From Bryobacterales bacterium (GTDB lineage: Bacteria > Acidobacteriota > Terriglobia > Bryobacterales > Bryobacteraceae), in NCBI GenBank assembly GCA_003136575.1, contig PLEX01000187.1, forward strand, positions 15,860-56,358: a stretch of 40,499 nt of DNA, written 5' to 3'. Each line of letters begins with the position of its first letter. The stretch's first letter is position 1. Shown one piece after another: positions 31,385 to 39,832 of the stretch. A program made the translations under genes and the position numbers. The notes below the pieces were generated by a model that worked only from the letters and a program-made list of their open reading frames with translations, did not search any database and was not told the origin of the DNA.

Positions 31385-32158
31385 ATGTCTCTCGTGATCG
31401 CTGGCCGTACCTTCCGCTCTCGTCTCCTGATTGGCACCGGGAAATACCGAAGTTTCCACGAAATGGCGCGTTGCCATGCGGCGTCTGGCGCCGAAGTCGT
31501 GACGGTCGCGGTCCGGCGAGTCAATCTCACCGACCGTACAAAGGAATCCCTGCTAGACTACATCGATCGCGAACGCATGTTCATCCTTCCGAACACGGCT
31601 GGCTGCTACACCGCCGACGATGCCATTCGCACCGCTCGGCTCGGGCGTGAAGTGGGCCTCTCCAACTGGGTCAAGCTTGAGGTCATCGGCGATGAGCGCA
31701 CGCTCTTCCCTGACAATGCCGGCCTGCTCGAAGCTACCCGCGTGCTGGTGAAAGAAGGCTTCGTCGTTCTGCCGTACACGAACGACGACCTGGTGAACGC
31801 GCGACACCTGATCGACGCCGGGGCGTCGGCCGTGATGCCGCTTGCCGCGCCCATCGGCTCGGGCCTCGGCATTCAGAACACGACGAATCTGCGCATATTG
31901 CGCGAGATGATCACCGAAGTTCCGTTGATCGTCGATGCGGGAGTGGGAACGGCATCGGACGCCGCGCTGGCGATGGAACTGGGCGCCGACGGCGTTTTGA
32001 TGAATACGGCGATCGCCGCTGCTGAAGATGCTGAGAAGATGGCGCTCGCCATGAAACTCGGCGTGGAAGCGGGAAGGCTGGCGTTCGAATCGGGCCGTAT
32101 GGAGAAGAAACTCTACGCCAGCGCGTCGAGTCCTTTGACTGGTGTGATCGGCAGGTAA
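31385..32158 (+). CDS. thiG: Thiazole synthase
   Basis: A 257-residue ThiG, a TIM-barrel enzyme that builds the thiazole phosphate of thiamine from 1-deoxy-D-xylulose 5-phosphate, dehydroglycine and ThiS thiocarboxylate. Family blocks are visible: [55 protein letters not shown] (with the Schiff-base lysine), [59 protein letters not shown]. Length is normal. No thiS, thiF or thiH is adjacent, so the pathway genes are scattered or lie elsewhere. Confidence 0.95.
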   Translation: MSLVIAGRTFRSRLLIGTGKYRSFHEMARCHAASGAEVVTVAVRRVNLTDRTKESLLDYIDRERMFILPNTAGCYTADDAIRTARLGREVGLSNWVKLEVIGDERTLFPDNAGLLEATRVLVKEGFVVLPYTNDDLVNARHLIDAGASAVMPLAAPIGSGLGIQNTTNLRILREMITEVPLIVDAGVGTASDAALAMELGADGVLMNTAIAAAEDAEKMALAMKLGVEAGRLAFESGRMEKKLYASASSPLTGVIGR

Positions 32159-32162
32159 GAAC

Positions 32163-33096
32163 GTGAACGCACTTCGCGCAATTGCGGTCGCGGCCGTCCT
32201 GTTGGCGAGTACCGCGCTGTCTCAGGGACAGACGAGCGTGACGTTTCAATGCGTCGATCTGCGTGACGCCGGCTTGGTGCTGGTGCCTGCGTCGTCCCTG
32301 GTTTCGATCCGCTTCTCGAAGAAGTTCAGGACCGCATCGACCACCCGTCCCCGGAAGTTCTGGCTATACCCGAGCGGCTGCGCGGCTTCATCGTCGGGCA
32401 GATTTCTCCGGAAAAGCGCTCCACATCCGCGATTCTCCTGAACCACAGTTCGAAATCCGTAGCGGCCATGGAACTGGTCTGGCGCTATGAAGACACCGAT
32501 GGAAAGAGGTACACGCATTCCTGGGTGAACGCCGTCGGAAAGAGCGTTGTTACTGCCGTTTTCCGTTCAGACTTCTTCGCTGAAAATGCGGACCTACTGG
32601 AACACGATTCTGCCGGGCTCGAAGCGCTATCTCACCGAGAACGAAATGGCCGGCGACAAAACCGATGTCGGGCCGCCCGGACCCGATGAAATCTGGACCG
32701 GCGGTGGCGGAGCGGGCGGAGGTGGGGCTTGCCCGCCAGGTCTCCCGGGTCAAGTCTGTAACGCTGATTCTCGACGAAGTCTTCTTCACTGAATTCGGGC
32801 TTTGGGACAGCATCACGTCGGAGGCGAAATTCCGAATCGATCTGGCAGGGGCCGCTCACGACGGGAGAGCGCGAGGCATTTCCGCAACGGAGATTCTGGA
32901 TGAAATCGTCGGGCCGAGGTTTTTCCCGTCCCGGACCGATTCGCCACCGGAAGGGCCCGAGGCGATCAGGGTAATCACACAGGAATCCATTGAGCGCCAG
33001 ATTCAGGGGCAGCGGAGTCTCGTGGGCGACGAGCGCACCCTGGAAGCACTCGCTTCGCAGGCGGATAAACCACTGCCGGACTTCCGAAAACGCTGA
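32163..33096 (+). pseudogene. Frameshifted secreted-protein gene
   Basis: Remains of one exported protein of about 310 residues. GTG 32163 starts a good signal peptide (NALRAIAVAAVLLASTALSQ). Coding then appears to move between frames: VVPGFDPLLEEVQDRIDHPS through VWRYEDTDGKRYTHSWVNAV in a second frame (from ~32290), LPGSKRYLTENEMAGDKTDV through IWTGGGGAGGGG back in the first frame (~32610-32730), and VSRVKSVTLILDEVFFTEFG through KPLPDFRKR in the third (to 33096). At least three frameshifts are needed. It follows thiG by four bases. The function of the intact family is not known to me. Sequencing error is an alternative, but three shifts in one gene makes decay more likely. Confidence 0.65.
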
Positions 33097-33118
33097 TTGT
33101 GGTGCGGGAAGAAACTGG

Positions 33119-33192
33119 TGGCGGCGCGCAGACTCGAACTGCGGACCTACGGATTATGAGACCGTCGCTCTAACCGGCTGAGCTACGCCGCC
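33119..33192 (-). tRNA. tRNA-Met (anticodon CAT, elongator-like)
   Basis: Read on the minus strand, acceptor arm GGCGGCG pairs with CGCCGCC; D arm GCTC...GAGC; anticodon loop CTCATAA; variable AGGTC; T arm CGCAG-TTCGAGT-CTGCG. An encoded CCA follows at 33116-33118. G1-C72 pairing argues against the initiator tRNA. The CAT anticodon could also belong to a lysidine-modified tRNA-Ile, which sequence alone cannot exclude. Position 31-39 is a T-T mismatch at the foot of the anticodon stem. Confidence 0.93.
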
Positions 33193-33340
33193 GAATAATT
33201 GAGTTTACCATTTGTCCGAATGCGGGTGCTTCGAACGCGCATCCACGCCGCCGGAAAAGAATTCCTTCTATCGCTGGAATCCCGATAACAACTGCGAACC
33301 CTGTCGCGTAATACCCAACGAAGACACAGGAGTGCCTGTT

Positions 33341-34099
33341 ATGCAGAAAAGACGAGTGGCTGCGGCCATGAGTTTACTCATTCTTGCCGCTGGATCGGCG
33401 CACGGGCAGACCGCCACCGCGCCATTTGCTTTCGAAGTCGCATCTGTGAAGCCCGATCTGTCGGACACGGGGGTCGACAAGATCCGGATCGCGAAAGGAG
33501 ACGTGATTATCCAAAATGTCTCGTTGAGGCGCCTGATTTCAATGGCGTACAGTATCCCGGACAGCAGGGAGTACTTGCTATCGGGGCCGGATTGGCTCGA
33601 TTCGGAAAGGTTCGATATCCTGGCAAGATATCCGCAGGACACCCCGGACCAGGGCGTCTTAATCATGCTTCAGAGTCTGCTCGGCGAGCGGTTCAACCTG
33701 GCTGTTCACCGCGAAACCAGGCAGATCCCGGGTTATGCGCTGGTGACTGGAAAGAGCGGGCCGAAACTCCATTCGGCGGCGAGACCGGGGCCTTTCCCGA
33801 TGTTCAGAGCGCTATCGGGTCATGCTTCGGGATCGTCGATTTCGATGCCCGACCTTGCCGACCGGCTGTCTCGCACTCCCTTTGGACTGGAGCGCCCCGT
33901 GGTCGAGTTTACGGGTTTGACGGGAAGATTCGACCTGACTCTGGACTGGAGTCCGATTGACCGACAGGGTGAAAACCCCAACGGTCCCTCGATCTTTACC
34001 GCTCTCGAAGAACAGCTCGGCTTGAAACTGGAACCGCGGAAACTCCCGCTGGAGATCCTGATTGTGGACAAAGTGAACAAGACGCCGACCGACAACTGA
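33341..34099 (+). CDS. Secreted TIGR03435 family protein (1)
   Basis: A 252-residue protein with a signal peptide (RRVAAAMSLLILAAGSAHGQ) and a full TIGR03435 domain: FAFEVASVKPDLSDTG, LRRLISMAYSIPDSREYLLS, GPDWLDSERFDILARYP, FNLAVHRETRQIPGYALV, GPSIFTALEEQLGLKLE and EILIVDKVNKTPTDN. It is the free, exported form of the domain found at the C-terminus of the three M56 receptors in this window. The ATG at 33341 has AGGAG upstream. First gene of a five-gene cluster ending with a sigma/anti-sigma pair. Biochemical role unknown. Confidence 0.87.
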   Translation: MQKRRVAAAMSLLILAAGSAHGQTATAPFAFEVASVKPDLSDTGVDKIRIAKGDVIIQNVSLRRLISMAYSIPDSREYLLSGPDWLDSERFDILARYPQDTPDQGVLIMLQSLLGERFNLAVHRETRQIPGYALVTGKSGPKLHSAARPGPFPMFRALSGHASGSSISMPDLADRLSRTPFGLERPVVEFTGLTGRFDLTLDWSPIDRQGENPNGPSIFTALEEQLGLKLEPRKLPLEILIVDKVNKTPTDN

Positions 34100-34130
34100 A
34101 CAAAAAAACTCAATATAACGAGGCTTGACG

Positions 34131-34979
34131 ATGAAGAACATAAGACAAATGCTCGCAGGTATGAATTTGATCCTTTTTGCGGCGTGCACGGCTAACGGCC
34201 AGACAGTAACGGCACTGGCGGGTTTTGAAGTCGCATCCATCAGACCCAGCGATCCCGGCGCTGCTGAGATGCAGATTGACGTGTCGCCGGGAGGAGTGTT
34301 CACGGCGAAGGGTGTCACACTCAGGGCCCTGATCCAGAACGCCTATGAGGTCCGCGATTTCCAGATTTCCGGCGGGCCTCCGTGGCTCGACAGCGAAAGG
34401 TACAACATCGTGGCGAAAGGGAATGGCGGCGGCGTCTCCATGGACGAGCTTCGCAAGATGACGAACGAGCAGCGGGAAGCGTTCCAGACAGAGTTCCGTT
34501 TGAAAGTTCGGACGCTGCTGGCGGACCGTTTCCAGTTAAGAATCCATCGTGAAACCAGAGAAGGCTCGGTTTACGCTCTCAGCGTGGCCCGGAACGGGCC
34601 CAGAATCAGGGTAGCGGCGGACGACGATGTTGCGCACAGTGGCCTGACTATAAGGAGGGGTGAGGGCGGTAAAGAGGAGATCATCGGCACGGGGATTCCC
34701 CTGGCTAATCTGGTGAAGAGCCTGTCCCAACAGCTTGGCCGCACAGTGGTCGATCAGACCGGGCTGACGGGAAATTACGACTTTAAAATCGCGTTTACGC
34801 CCGACATGGGTCGGCAAGCGACAGCGGCGGACGCAGCTGATCGTTCCTCGAGCGCGAGCGCTGACGGACCATCGATTTTCACCGCGTTGCAGGAGCAACT
34901 CGGACTCAGGCTCCAGGCACAGAAGGGGCCGGTTGAGGCATTGGTTATCGACAGCGCGCAAAAGGCGTCTGAGAACTAG
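34131..34979 (+). CDS. Secreted TIGR03435 family protein (2)
   Basis: A 282-residue protein with a signal peptide (MNLILFAACTANGQ) and a TIGR03435 domain: GFEVASIRPSDPGA, LRALIQNAYEVRDFQISGGP, FQLRIHRETREGSVYALSV, LGRTVVDQTGLTGNYDF, GPSIFTALQEQLGLRL and VIDSAQKASEN. It is closer in its middle part (FQISGGP) to the M56-fused copies than its neighbour is. A cysteine at the end of the signal segment (FAACTANG) could make it a lipoprotein, but the lipobox is poor. The ATG at 34131 follows ACGAGG; the TTG at 34125 is an alternative. 31 bases after the previous gene. Confidence 0.85.
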   Translation: MKNIRQMLAGMNLILFAACTANGQTVTALAGFEVASIRPSDPGAAEMQIDVSPGGVFTAKGVTLRALIQNAYEVRDFQISGGPPWLDSERYNIVAKGNGGGVSMDELRKMTNEQREAFQTEFRLKVRTLLADRFQLRIHRETREGSVYALSVARNGPRIRVAADDDVAHSGLTIRRGEGGKEEIIGTGIPLANLVKSLSQQLGRTVVDQTGLTGNYDFKIAFTPDMGRQATAADAADRSSSASADGPSIFTALQEQLGLRLQAQKGPVEALVIDSAQKASEN

Positions 34980-35006
34980 CCCAAACTTACAAGGAGCTGA
35001 ACAAGA

Positions 35007-35471
35007 ATGAACGACAATCTAACCATCGCGATCATCCTTCCGTTTTTTGCATGCGTTTTCGGCTGGGCCGTCTGGGTCATCGCGACCAACATCCGCCGCG
35101 GCCGTTCGAGCAAACAAGTCGCTGAACTGCACTCGCGGCTGCTCGACAGGTTTACCGGCAACCAGGAACTGATCGCCTTCCTCGAAGGCGAATCCGGCCG
35201 CCGTTATTTCGAAGCCCTGGAATCCGAGCTCAGAGACCCGGGCACGCGCGTTCTCAACGGAATCCAATTCGGTGTGGTGCTCATTCTGCTGGGCATCTCC
35301 CTCATTACAGTCCGAACCGCAGAAACCGACGAGATCGTGCGGAATGCGCTTCTGCTTATCGGGATCCCCGGAATCGCGATGGGCGCAGGCTTTTTGATTT
35401 CCTCTGTTATCTCTTATTACCTGAGTAAGTCCTGGGGATTGCTCGACAGGGACAAGCGGCAGACGCGCTGA
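35007..35471 (+). CDS. Uncharacterised membrane protein
   Basis: A 154-residue protein of unknown family. It has an N-terminal membrane helix (LTIAIILPFFACVFGWAVWV), a basic cytoplasmic stretch (TNIRRGRSSKQVAELHSRLL), a charged helix (ELIAFLEGESGRRYFEALES) and two more membrane helices (GIQFGVVLILLGISLI and LLLIGIPGIAMGAGFLISSV). AGGAG precedes ATG 35007. It lies 27 bases after a TIGR03435 gene and 40 before a sigma-factor gene, so probably the same transcript. A role in the sigma/anti-sigma response is possible but only positional. Confidence 0.7.
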   Translation: MNDNLTIAIILPFFACVFGWAVWVIATNIRRGRSSKQVAELHSRLLDRFTGNQELIAFLEGESGRRYFEALESELRDPGTRVLNGIQFGVVLILLGISLITVRTAETDEIVRNALLLIGIPGIAMGAGFLISSVISYYLSKSWGLLDRDKRQTR

Positions 35472-35511
35472 GGTCCGGATAGTGATATGACACCAACGGG
35501 CTCGCACACCA

Positions 35512-35994
35512 ATGGACGAGGAAAACTTCCGCGCATTTTACGAACAGACGGCCCGCAATCTGCGGGCCTATCTGCGTTCCATGGTATTCGGGCAGGACAT
35601 ATTGGACGATTTACTGCAGGAAAGTTACTTCCGTCTCCTGAAGGCCAAACTTCCGGACGCGATGGAGGATTCCCATCGCCGGAACTATCTTTACCGGATT
35701 GCCACGAATCTTGTTCACGATCATCGAAGATCCCGCAAGCCGGAACCGCTGGCGGAGGAACCGGCAGTTCCGTCAGGCGCAGGCTCGCTGGACGCGGCCC
35801 AGGACATCGGCCGCGCATTCGATCGTCTGAAGCCGAGAGAGCGGGACGCCTTGTGGCTGGCGTACGTCGAGTGTTTCGATCACAGGGAAATCGCCGCTAT
35901 CCTGCGGATGAGAACCGCCAGTATCCGCCCTATGCTGGCTCGTGCGAGAGCGCGCTTCGCCGATATACTTCGGCGACATGGCGCGGGTGAATAA
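35512..35994 (+). CDS. RNA polymerase sigma factor (ECF type)
   Basis: A 160-residue sigma-70 family factor. Region 2 is EENFRAFYEQTARNLRAYLR, DILDDLLQESYFRLLK and RNYLYRIATNLVHDHRRS. Region 4 is RLKPRERDALWLAYVECFDH followed by REIAAILRMRTASIRPMLAR. Regions 1 and 3 are absent, as in ECF sigmas. It is followed, 19 bases on, by a zinc-finger membrane anti-sigma, the standard pairing. No Shine-Dalgarno is seen before ATG 35512. Its regulon is unknown; the upstream TIGR03435 genes in the same cluster are natural candidates. Confidence 0.88.
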   Translation: MDEENFRAFYEQTARNLRAYLRSMVFGQDILDDLLQESYFRLLKAKLPDAMEDSHRRNYLYRIATNLVHDHRRSRKPEPLAEEPAVPSGAGSLDAAQDIGRAFDRLKPRERDALWLAYVECFDHREIAAILRMRTASIRPMLARARARFADILRRHGAGE

Positions 35995-36013
35995 TATGGA
36001 AGGAGAAGCGCCA

Positions 36014-36430
36014 ATGTCGGACTGCCCACGGGAACCGGAAGTCGCCGCCGCTCTTGCGAATGGCGCAGTCGCGGAAGAACTGCGCCGACATCTGGCTGGC
36101 TGCGCCGCGTGTGGCGAAGCTCATTCGGTCGCGCTCGACATGCGGTATCTGGCAGATCGGCTTTCCGCGGAACCCGCGCTGTCTGCGGCATCGATGTGGT
36201 GGCGGCTGAGCCTGCGGATGCGCCGGGAGAAAGCGCGCCGCGCCGAGATGCCGCTGGTCTGGATGGGCAGGATTTTCTACTCCGTAATTTTGCTTATGGC
36301 GGCGCTGCTGGTGGCATTGGTTCCGCATTTTTCGCGGAATCCGGCGGCGATGGTCGGCGTTGGCGTCCTCATTGCCCTTTCCCTGACTGTCGGCATTGCG
36401 CTGTGGGGTTGGTCGCGCTCGAAGATCTGA
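36014..36430 (+). CDS. Membrane anti-sigma factor with zinc finger
   Basis: A 138-residue protein. Near the N-terminus is the anti-sigma zinc-finger pattern H-x3-C-x2-C (RRHLAGCAACGEAHSVAL), and the C-terminal half has two membrane helices (FYSVILLMAALLVALV and MVGVGVLIALSLTVGIAL). AGGAGA precedes ATG 36014; an ATG at 35996 (EGEAPM) is in frame. It should hold the preceding sigma factor at the membrane. The periplasmic part is very short, so signal input may need a partner such as the secreted TIGR03435 proteins; that is inference. Confidence 0.83.
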   Translation: MSDCPREPEVAAALANGAVAEELRRHLAGCAACGEAHSVALDMRYLADRLSAEPALSAASMWWRLSLRMRREKARRAEMPLVWMGRIFYSVILLMAALLVALVPHFSRNPAAMVGVGVLIALSLTVGIALWGWSRSKI

Positions 36431-36530
36431 AGGCGCCGTGCGGGCCGCATTGCTCTGCCCGCAAGCTCCGCAGTCGCGTCTTGGTGGCTCCTTAGAAAAC
36501 ACCCCCCGGTAAACGCTGAACCTGCGGGAT

Positions 36531-36905
36531 TTACGCATTGACCCCGCGGGCGAAAGGTGAACCTGAGTGGCCGAGCGCCTCGAGCCTTTGAATCAACTTC
36601 CGGGTAGCGCGAGCGGGGTTTAGGCGGTCGAAGTGGTCGTGGCCCAGTTCCCTGTAGGGCTGGATGTTCCTGAGCATGTGGAAGGCGATGGTCAGAATCT
36701 TGTGTCCGGTGACAACGATAGCCTTTGCCCATCCTCGTCGTAATTTGACACGGTGGGAGTAGGCTCGCAGATAACCTTCTTTTAGTGCGACGCAGCCCAG
36801 GCCGCCTGTGCCAGGACCCTCCTCAGCGTCTTGGTGCTTTTCCGGCACCGCGTACTCTTGTGCTTGCCCGCGCTTTCGTTCTCGCCCGCAACCATACCGC
36901 CCAAC
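36531..36905 (-). pseudogene. IS110 family transposase remnant
   Basis: C-terminal fragments of an IS110-type transposase. One frame holds MVAGENESAGKHKST and KTLRRVLAQAAWAASH, then a stop; a second frame continues with EGYLRAYSHRVKLRRGWAKA, HKILTIAFHMLRNIQPYREL and LIQRLEALG. Order and content match the IS110 C-terminal domain, broken by a frameshift near 36795. The N-terminal DEDD domain is absent. Dead. Confidence 0.75.
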
Positions 36906-36906
36906 T

Positions 36907-37201
36907 ACAGCAATGGTCGGCATCCGGGAAGGCTTTCCCGGAACGGTTCGGATCGCTGCAGGATGCCCGGGCCTTCGTACAGGAGTTCTTCGCCTGGTAC
37001 AACGAGGAGCACCGGCATTCCGGCACGGGCTGCTTGCCTCCGTCGTGCTTCATCATGGTCTGGCCCCGTCGTCATCGAGCAACGGCGGGTCACTCTCTGA
37101 CCGCCGCCTATGCGAGCCACCCGGCACGCTTCGTCGGGGGACCACCACAGCCGCCGGACGTGCCAAAGGAGGTCTGGATCAACAAACCACACCGCCGGTA
37201 A
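36907..37201 (+). pseudogene. IS3 family transposase (orfB) remnant
   Basis: C-terminal end of an integrase-core transposase: GKAFPERFGSLQDARAF, FFAWYNEEHRHSG, then AAYASHPARFVGG and PKEVWINKPHRR before the stop. The WYNxEHxHSG block is the IS3 orfB C-terminus. Between them the sequence VVLHHGLA appears in another frame where VHHGRA is expected, so two compensating frameshifts are likely. It abuts the IS110 fragment, opposite strand. No terminal repeats seen. Confidence 0.72.
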
Positions 37202-37539
37202 ACAAATTTCAGTAAACTATGCTGCCGGGTTCTCAAAAGTGTTGACACGCACCGTGCACCTATTTGCCATATATCGTTGACCGGTCTACTTAACCACAAA
37301 TTGGCTTCGCTTTGTCAAATCGCAAATCGCGCGTCCGACTGCGTCGTCCGCAGATCTCCCGTCGGCTGGTGCGGCAATCAGCCATCGCCAGCCGCCGTGC
37401 AAGAGGTACTTGCGCACTGCGCTCAACCCAAATCCCGAATCGCCCAATGTATTAATTATTATCATACATAGATCAAATCAAATAAATTTGCTTTATCGAT
37501 CACCGCCGTCCCATAATGGTTCCGGAGTACCTTCCACGT
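37202..37539. other. leuA upstream region
   Basis: 338 bases between IS debris and leuA. It contains the proposed leuA promoter at its end (37488-37517), an isolated TTGACA at 37242 with no matching -10 at a normal spacing, and an AT-rich run (37450-37490). I see no T-box, leader peptide with Leu codons, or other gene. Confidence 0.5.
37488..37517 (+). promoter_or_regulatory. leuABC promoter
   Basis: TTGCTT (37488-37493), 18 bases, CATAAT (37512-37517). Transcription would start near 37524, leaving a leader of about 16 bases to ATG 37540; an in-frame ATG at 37516 lies inside the -10 and is therefore not used as the start. Confidence 0.55.
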
Positions 37540-38709
37540 ATGAATAATCGAGTCTGGATCTTTGACACAACCCTCCGGGACGGCGAACAGTCGCCCGGTT
37601 GCAGCATGAACGTACCCGAGAAGCTGCGCATGGCCGCCAAACTGGTCGAACTCGGCGTCGATATCCTCGAAGCCGGCTTCCCGATAGCTTCCGAAGGCGA
37701 TTTTCAGGCGGTGGACGCCGTCAGCCGCGAATTCCCATGGGTTCAGGTCGCCGCGCTCGCCCGCTCCATGAAACTGGACGTCGAGCGCGCCGCCCGTTCT
37801 CTCGAAAAGGCGAAGCGCCCGCGCATCCACACCTTCCTCGCTACCAGCGACATCCACCTTAAGTACAAGTTGAAGAAATCGCGCCAGGAGGTTCTCGACG
37901 CAGCGGTTGCTTCGGTGGAGCTTGCGCGCAGCTACGTCGATGACGTCGAGTTCTCCGCGGAAGACGGCGCCCGCACCGATCCGGATTATCTCAAACAGAT
38001 TTCGAAAGCCGTAGTCGCGGCTGGAGCGCGTACTGTCAACATCCCGGACACCGTCGGTTACTCTACGCCCGATGAATACGGCGAACTGATCGGCCGCATC
38101 GTGAAGGCTATTGGCGATACTGCCGTCGTCAGCGTCCATTGCCATGACGATCTTGGTTTGGCAGTTGCCAATTCCCTCGCGGCCGTCAGAGCGGGTGCGC
38201 GGCAAATCGAATGCACGGTCAATGGCATCGGTGAACGAGCTGGGAACTGCTCGCTCGAAGAAGTCGTGATGGTTATGAAGACCCGGCACGACCGCTATCC
38301 CTTTACTACCGGCATCCATGCCGAACACCTCTTCCCCGCGAGCCAGCTTCTGAGCTCCATTATCAGCTTCGGCCCGCAGCCGAATAAAGCCATCGTCGGA
38401 CGCAACGCCTTCGCCCACGAAGCCGGTATCCATCAGGACGGATTCCTGAAGGAGCCAACCACATATGAGATCATCAATCCGAAGTCGGTTGGCGTTCCGG
38501 AAAGCCGTTTGGTTCTGGGAAAACACAGTGGCCGCCACGCGCTGAAAAAGCGTTGCGAAGATCTGGGTTTCGATCTGAGCCACGACGAACTGGACTTGGT
38601 CTACGAGCAGATGACCGCCCTCGCCGACAACAAGAAAGGCCTGATGGACGACGAAATCGCCGCCATGGCCCGCAGGAGCCAGCAGGTTCCGCAACCGGTA
38701 GGAGACTGA
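37540..38709 (+). CDS. leuA: 2-isopropylmalate synthase without C-terminal regulatory domain
   Basis: A 389-residue synthase that condenses acetyl-CoA with 2-oxoisovalerate, the first step of leucine synthesis. The TIM barrel carries [16 protein letters not shown], the metal-binding [32 protein letters not shown] and [15 protein letters not shown]. The frame ends soon after [20 protein letters not shown] and the following helical subdomain. The usual ~110-residue leucine-binding LeuA dimer domain is absent; common LeuA proteins are over 500 residues. This shortened form resembles homocitrate synthase in size, but the leuB-leuC context supports LeuA. leuB follows 7 bases later. Confidence 0.88.
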   Translation: MNNRVWIFDTTLRDGEQSPGCSMNVPEKLRMAAKLVELGVDILEAGFPIASEGDFQAVDAVSREFPWVQVAALARSMKLDVERAARSLEKAKRPRIHTFLATSDIHLKYKLKKSRQEVLDAAVASVELARSYVDDVEFSAEDGARTDPDYLKQISKAVVAAGARTVNIPDTVGYSTPDEYGELIGRIVKAIGDTAVVSVHCHDDLGLAVANSLAAVRAGARQIECTVNGIGERAGNCSLEEVVMVMKTRHDRYPFTTGIHAEHLFPASQLLSSIISFGPQPNKAIVGRNAFAHEAGIHQDGFLKEPTTYEIINPKSVGVPESRLVLGKHSGRHALKKRCEDLGFDLSHDELDLVYEQMTALADNKKGLMDDEIAAMARRSQQVPQPVGD

Positions 38710-38716
38710 AAAAACC

Positions 38717-39832
38717 TTGAATCTGAATATCCTTGTGCTGCCCGGCGACGGGATAGGCCTTGAAGTCACCCGAGAGGCCGTCCGCGTGCTGCGCGTGGTG
38801 GCCGAGAAATGGAATCACCAGCTGACGCTGCGCGAAGGCCTGCTTGGCGGCATAGCAATTCACAAGACCGGAGGCCCTTTTCCGGCCGAAACCGAGCGCC
38901 TGTCGCGTGAAGCCGACGCCGTCCTGATGGGCGCGGTCGGCCTGCCAGAATTCGATAACTTCGCGCCGGAAAAGCGCCCTGAACGGGGTTTACTCGGCAT
39001 CCGCAAAACGATGGGCGTTTACGCCAATCTGCGACCAGTTCGCAGCTACAAAGCTCTGCTCGATTCTTCGCCCCTGAAGAACCACCTGGTCGATGGCGTT
39101 GACATGGTAATCGTTCGGGAACTTACCGGTGGTCTCTACTACGGCTCGCCACGCGGGATCTATGAAGACGCCGCCTCCAGCGGCGTCGAAGGCGAAGACG
39201 CCACGCCCGAAATTCACGCCGTCAACACGATGGCGTACAGCTGGAGCGAGATCGAACGCGTCACCCGCATGGCCTTCGAACTGGCGCGGAAGCGCCGCAG
39301 GAAGGTCACCTCGGTCGATAAATCGAACGTTCTTGAAGTGTCGCAGTTGTGGCGTCGCGTCGTAACGACCGTTGCGCCGGATTACCCGGACGTCGCACTC
39401 GACCATCTCCTCGTCGACAACTGCGCCATGCAACTCGTCCTCAACCCGAAGCGCTTCGATGTCGTCGTGATGGAGAATATGTTCGGCGACATTTTGAGCG
39501 ATGAAGGCGCGGTGCTGGCGGGATCGATCGGGATGTTGCCCTCGGCTTCGATCGGCGCGAAGAAAGCCTCGGGCGCATGGACCGGACTGTACGAGCCGGT
39601 GCACGGCTCGGCCCCGGATATCGCGGGACAAAACAAAGCTAATCCATTTGGAGCGATCGGATCGGTAGCAGCCATGCTCGAATACAGCTTCGGCCTCACG
39701 GAAGAAGCGGCATCGGTCAATCGTGCGATGGAAACGGTCCTCAACACGGGGCGAGTCACCGCCGACCTCCGTCCTTCCGGCACCCCGGCGACAACCGAAG
39801 AAGCAGGCGAAGCAGTATGCCAGGCCATATGA
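38717..39832 (+). CDS. leuB: 3-isopropylmalate dehydrogenase
   Basis: A 371-residue LeuB that oxidises and decarboxylates 3-isopropylmalate with NAD+. Blocks: [92 protein letters not shown] and [20 protein letters not shown]. The frame starts with TTG 38717 ([10 protein letters not shown]); a GGAGA Shine-Dalgarno lies 11 bases upstream inside the leuA end. The stop overlaps leuC (ATGA). Confidence 0.95.
   Translation: MNLNILVLPGDGIGLEVTREAVRVLRVVAEKWNHQLTLREGLLGGIAIHKTGGPFPAETERLSREADAVLMGAVGLPEFDNFAPEKRPERGLLGIRKTMGVYANLRPVRSYKALLDSSPLKNHLVDGVDMVIVRELTGGLYYGSPRGIYEDAASSGVEGEDATPEIHAVNTMAYSWSEIERVTRMAFELARKRRRKVTSVDKSNVLEVSQLWRRVVTTVAPDYPDVALDHLLVDNCAMQLVLNPKRFDVVVMENMFGDILSDEGAVLAGSIGMLPSASIGAKKASGAWTGLYEPVHGSAPDIAGQNKANPFGAIGSVAAMLEYSFGLTEEAASVNRAMETVLNTGRVTADLRPSGTPATTEEAGEAVCQAI

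Noticed and set aside
37242..37280. Second promoter upstream of leuA (TTGACA at 37242)
   Set aside because: No -10-like hexamer at 16-18 bases and no gene start nearby.
37462..38769. Long open frame antisense to leuA
   Set aside because: leuA motifs are unmistakable on the plus strand; the antisense frame is a codon-bias shadow.
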